Of a DNA stretch of 6,580 nucleotides, positions 6,462-6,580 are shown piece after piece. The number at the start of each line of letters is the position of its first letter. Position 1 is the stretch's first letter. The notes beneath the pieces were generated by a model, which ran no database searches, was not told the DNA's origin, and saw only the letters and a program-made list of their open reading frames with translations. The position numbers were made by a program, and so were the translations under genes. Source of the DNA: Paracoccaceae bacterium (GTDB lineage: Bacteria; Pseudomonadota; Alphaproteobacteria; Rhodobacterales; Rhodobacteraceae); contig JALQTL010000289.1 in NCBI GenBank assembly GCA_023260935.1, positions 1-6,580 of the forward strand. Reading direction: 5' to 3'.

Positions 6462-6580
6462 GAGCCTCGTCACGGCTTGTCCGTGGAACTGGTCGATTGC
6501 GCGCATCAAAGACCCAAGCGCCTTCGGGTCCACTATTGCAGCCCGCGGCTTAGCTGTTGGCCGGATCAACGCATCCTTCA
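6462..6580 (-). pseudogene. P4-type tyrosine integrase fragment, cut at both ends
   Basis: Reading in from the right edge on the minus strand, about 39 codons match the stretch just before the catalytic core of P4-like (DUF4102-bearing) phage or island integrases. The segment KPRAAIVDPKALGSLMRAID, followed directly by QFHGQAVTRL, corresponds to the conserved AAI-DP--LG-LLRAID and GQ-TR pattern. In intact integrases this continues into hydrophobic residues and the RPGELR motif with the first catalytic Arg. Here the frame changes at about 6462 into an unrelated proline/glycine-rich sequence and no catalytic Arg, His or Tyr motif follows. The N-terminal part lies beyond the window. A TTG at 6569 is an internal Leu, not a start. 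The fragment signals an integrated element next to, or artificially joined to, the operon. Confidence 0.75.

Overview
The window is high-GC DNA of alphaproteobacterial, probably Rhodobacterales-like, character. I infer this from codon use and from the style of the encoded proteins; no phylogeny could be run. Its core, about 150-6450, is a single minus-strand operon. In transcription order it encodes a TAXI-family TRAP substrate-binding protein, a fused TRAP permease, a small DUF1850 protein, an L-2-hydroxyglutarate oxidase (LhgO-type flavoprotein), and a DctB-like membrane sensor histidine kinase that is cut short.

Layout from right to left, the direction of transcription. 6462-6580 is a fragment of a P4-type tyrosine integrase that stops abruptly. 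6225-6461 is an untranslated leader with several inverted repeats, a weak sigma-54-like motif and a strong ribosome binding site. 5265-6224 is the binding protein. 5183-5264 is a spacer with a terminator-like hairpin and a U-run. 3107-5182 is the permease. 2745-3110 is the DUF1850 protein. 1534-2748 is lhgO. From 1537 to about 130 is the kinase. The last four genes are joined by three successive ATGA stop/start overlaps, so they are very probably co-transcribed and translationally coupled. At the far left, about 1-145, the sequence changes to a plus-strand fragment of a TonB-dependent receptor plug domain, and the kinase loses its homology before its ATP-binding domain.

Together the core genes look like a sense-import-oxidise unit. 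A sodium-driven TAXI TRAP system would capture a small organic acid, and LhgO would oxidise an imported 2-hydroxy acid, plausibly L-2-hydroxyglutarate, to 2-oxoglutarate. The DctB-like kinase would sense a related ligand outside the cytoplasm. The substrate is inferred from gene context only.

The most unusual thing in the window is that both ends look chimeric. On each side an unrelated gene fragment, pointing inward, is cut mid-domain and joined to the operon. This may be an assembly or amplification artefact, or two real rearrangement breakpoints; the sequence alone cannot decide. I found no tRNA, rRNA, CRISPR array or complete insertion sequence.
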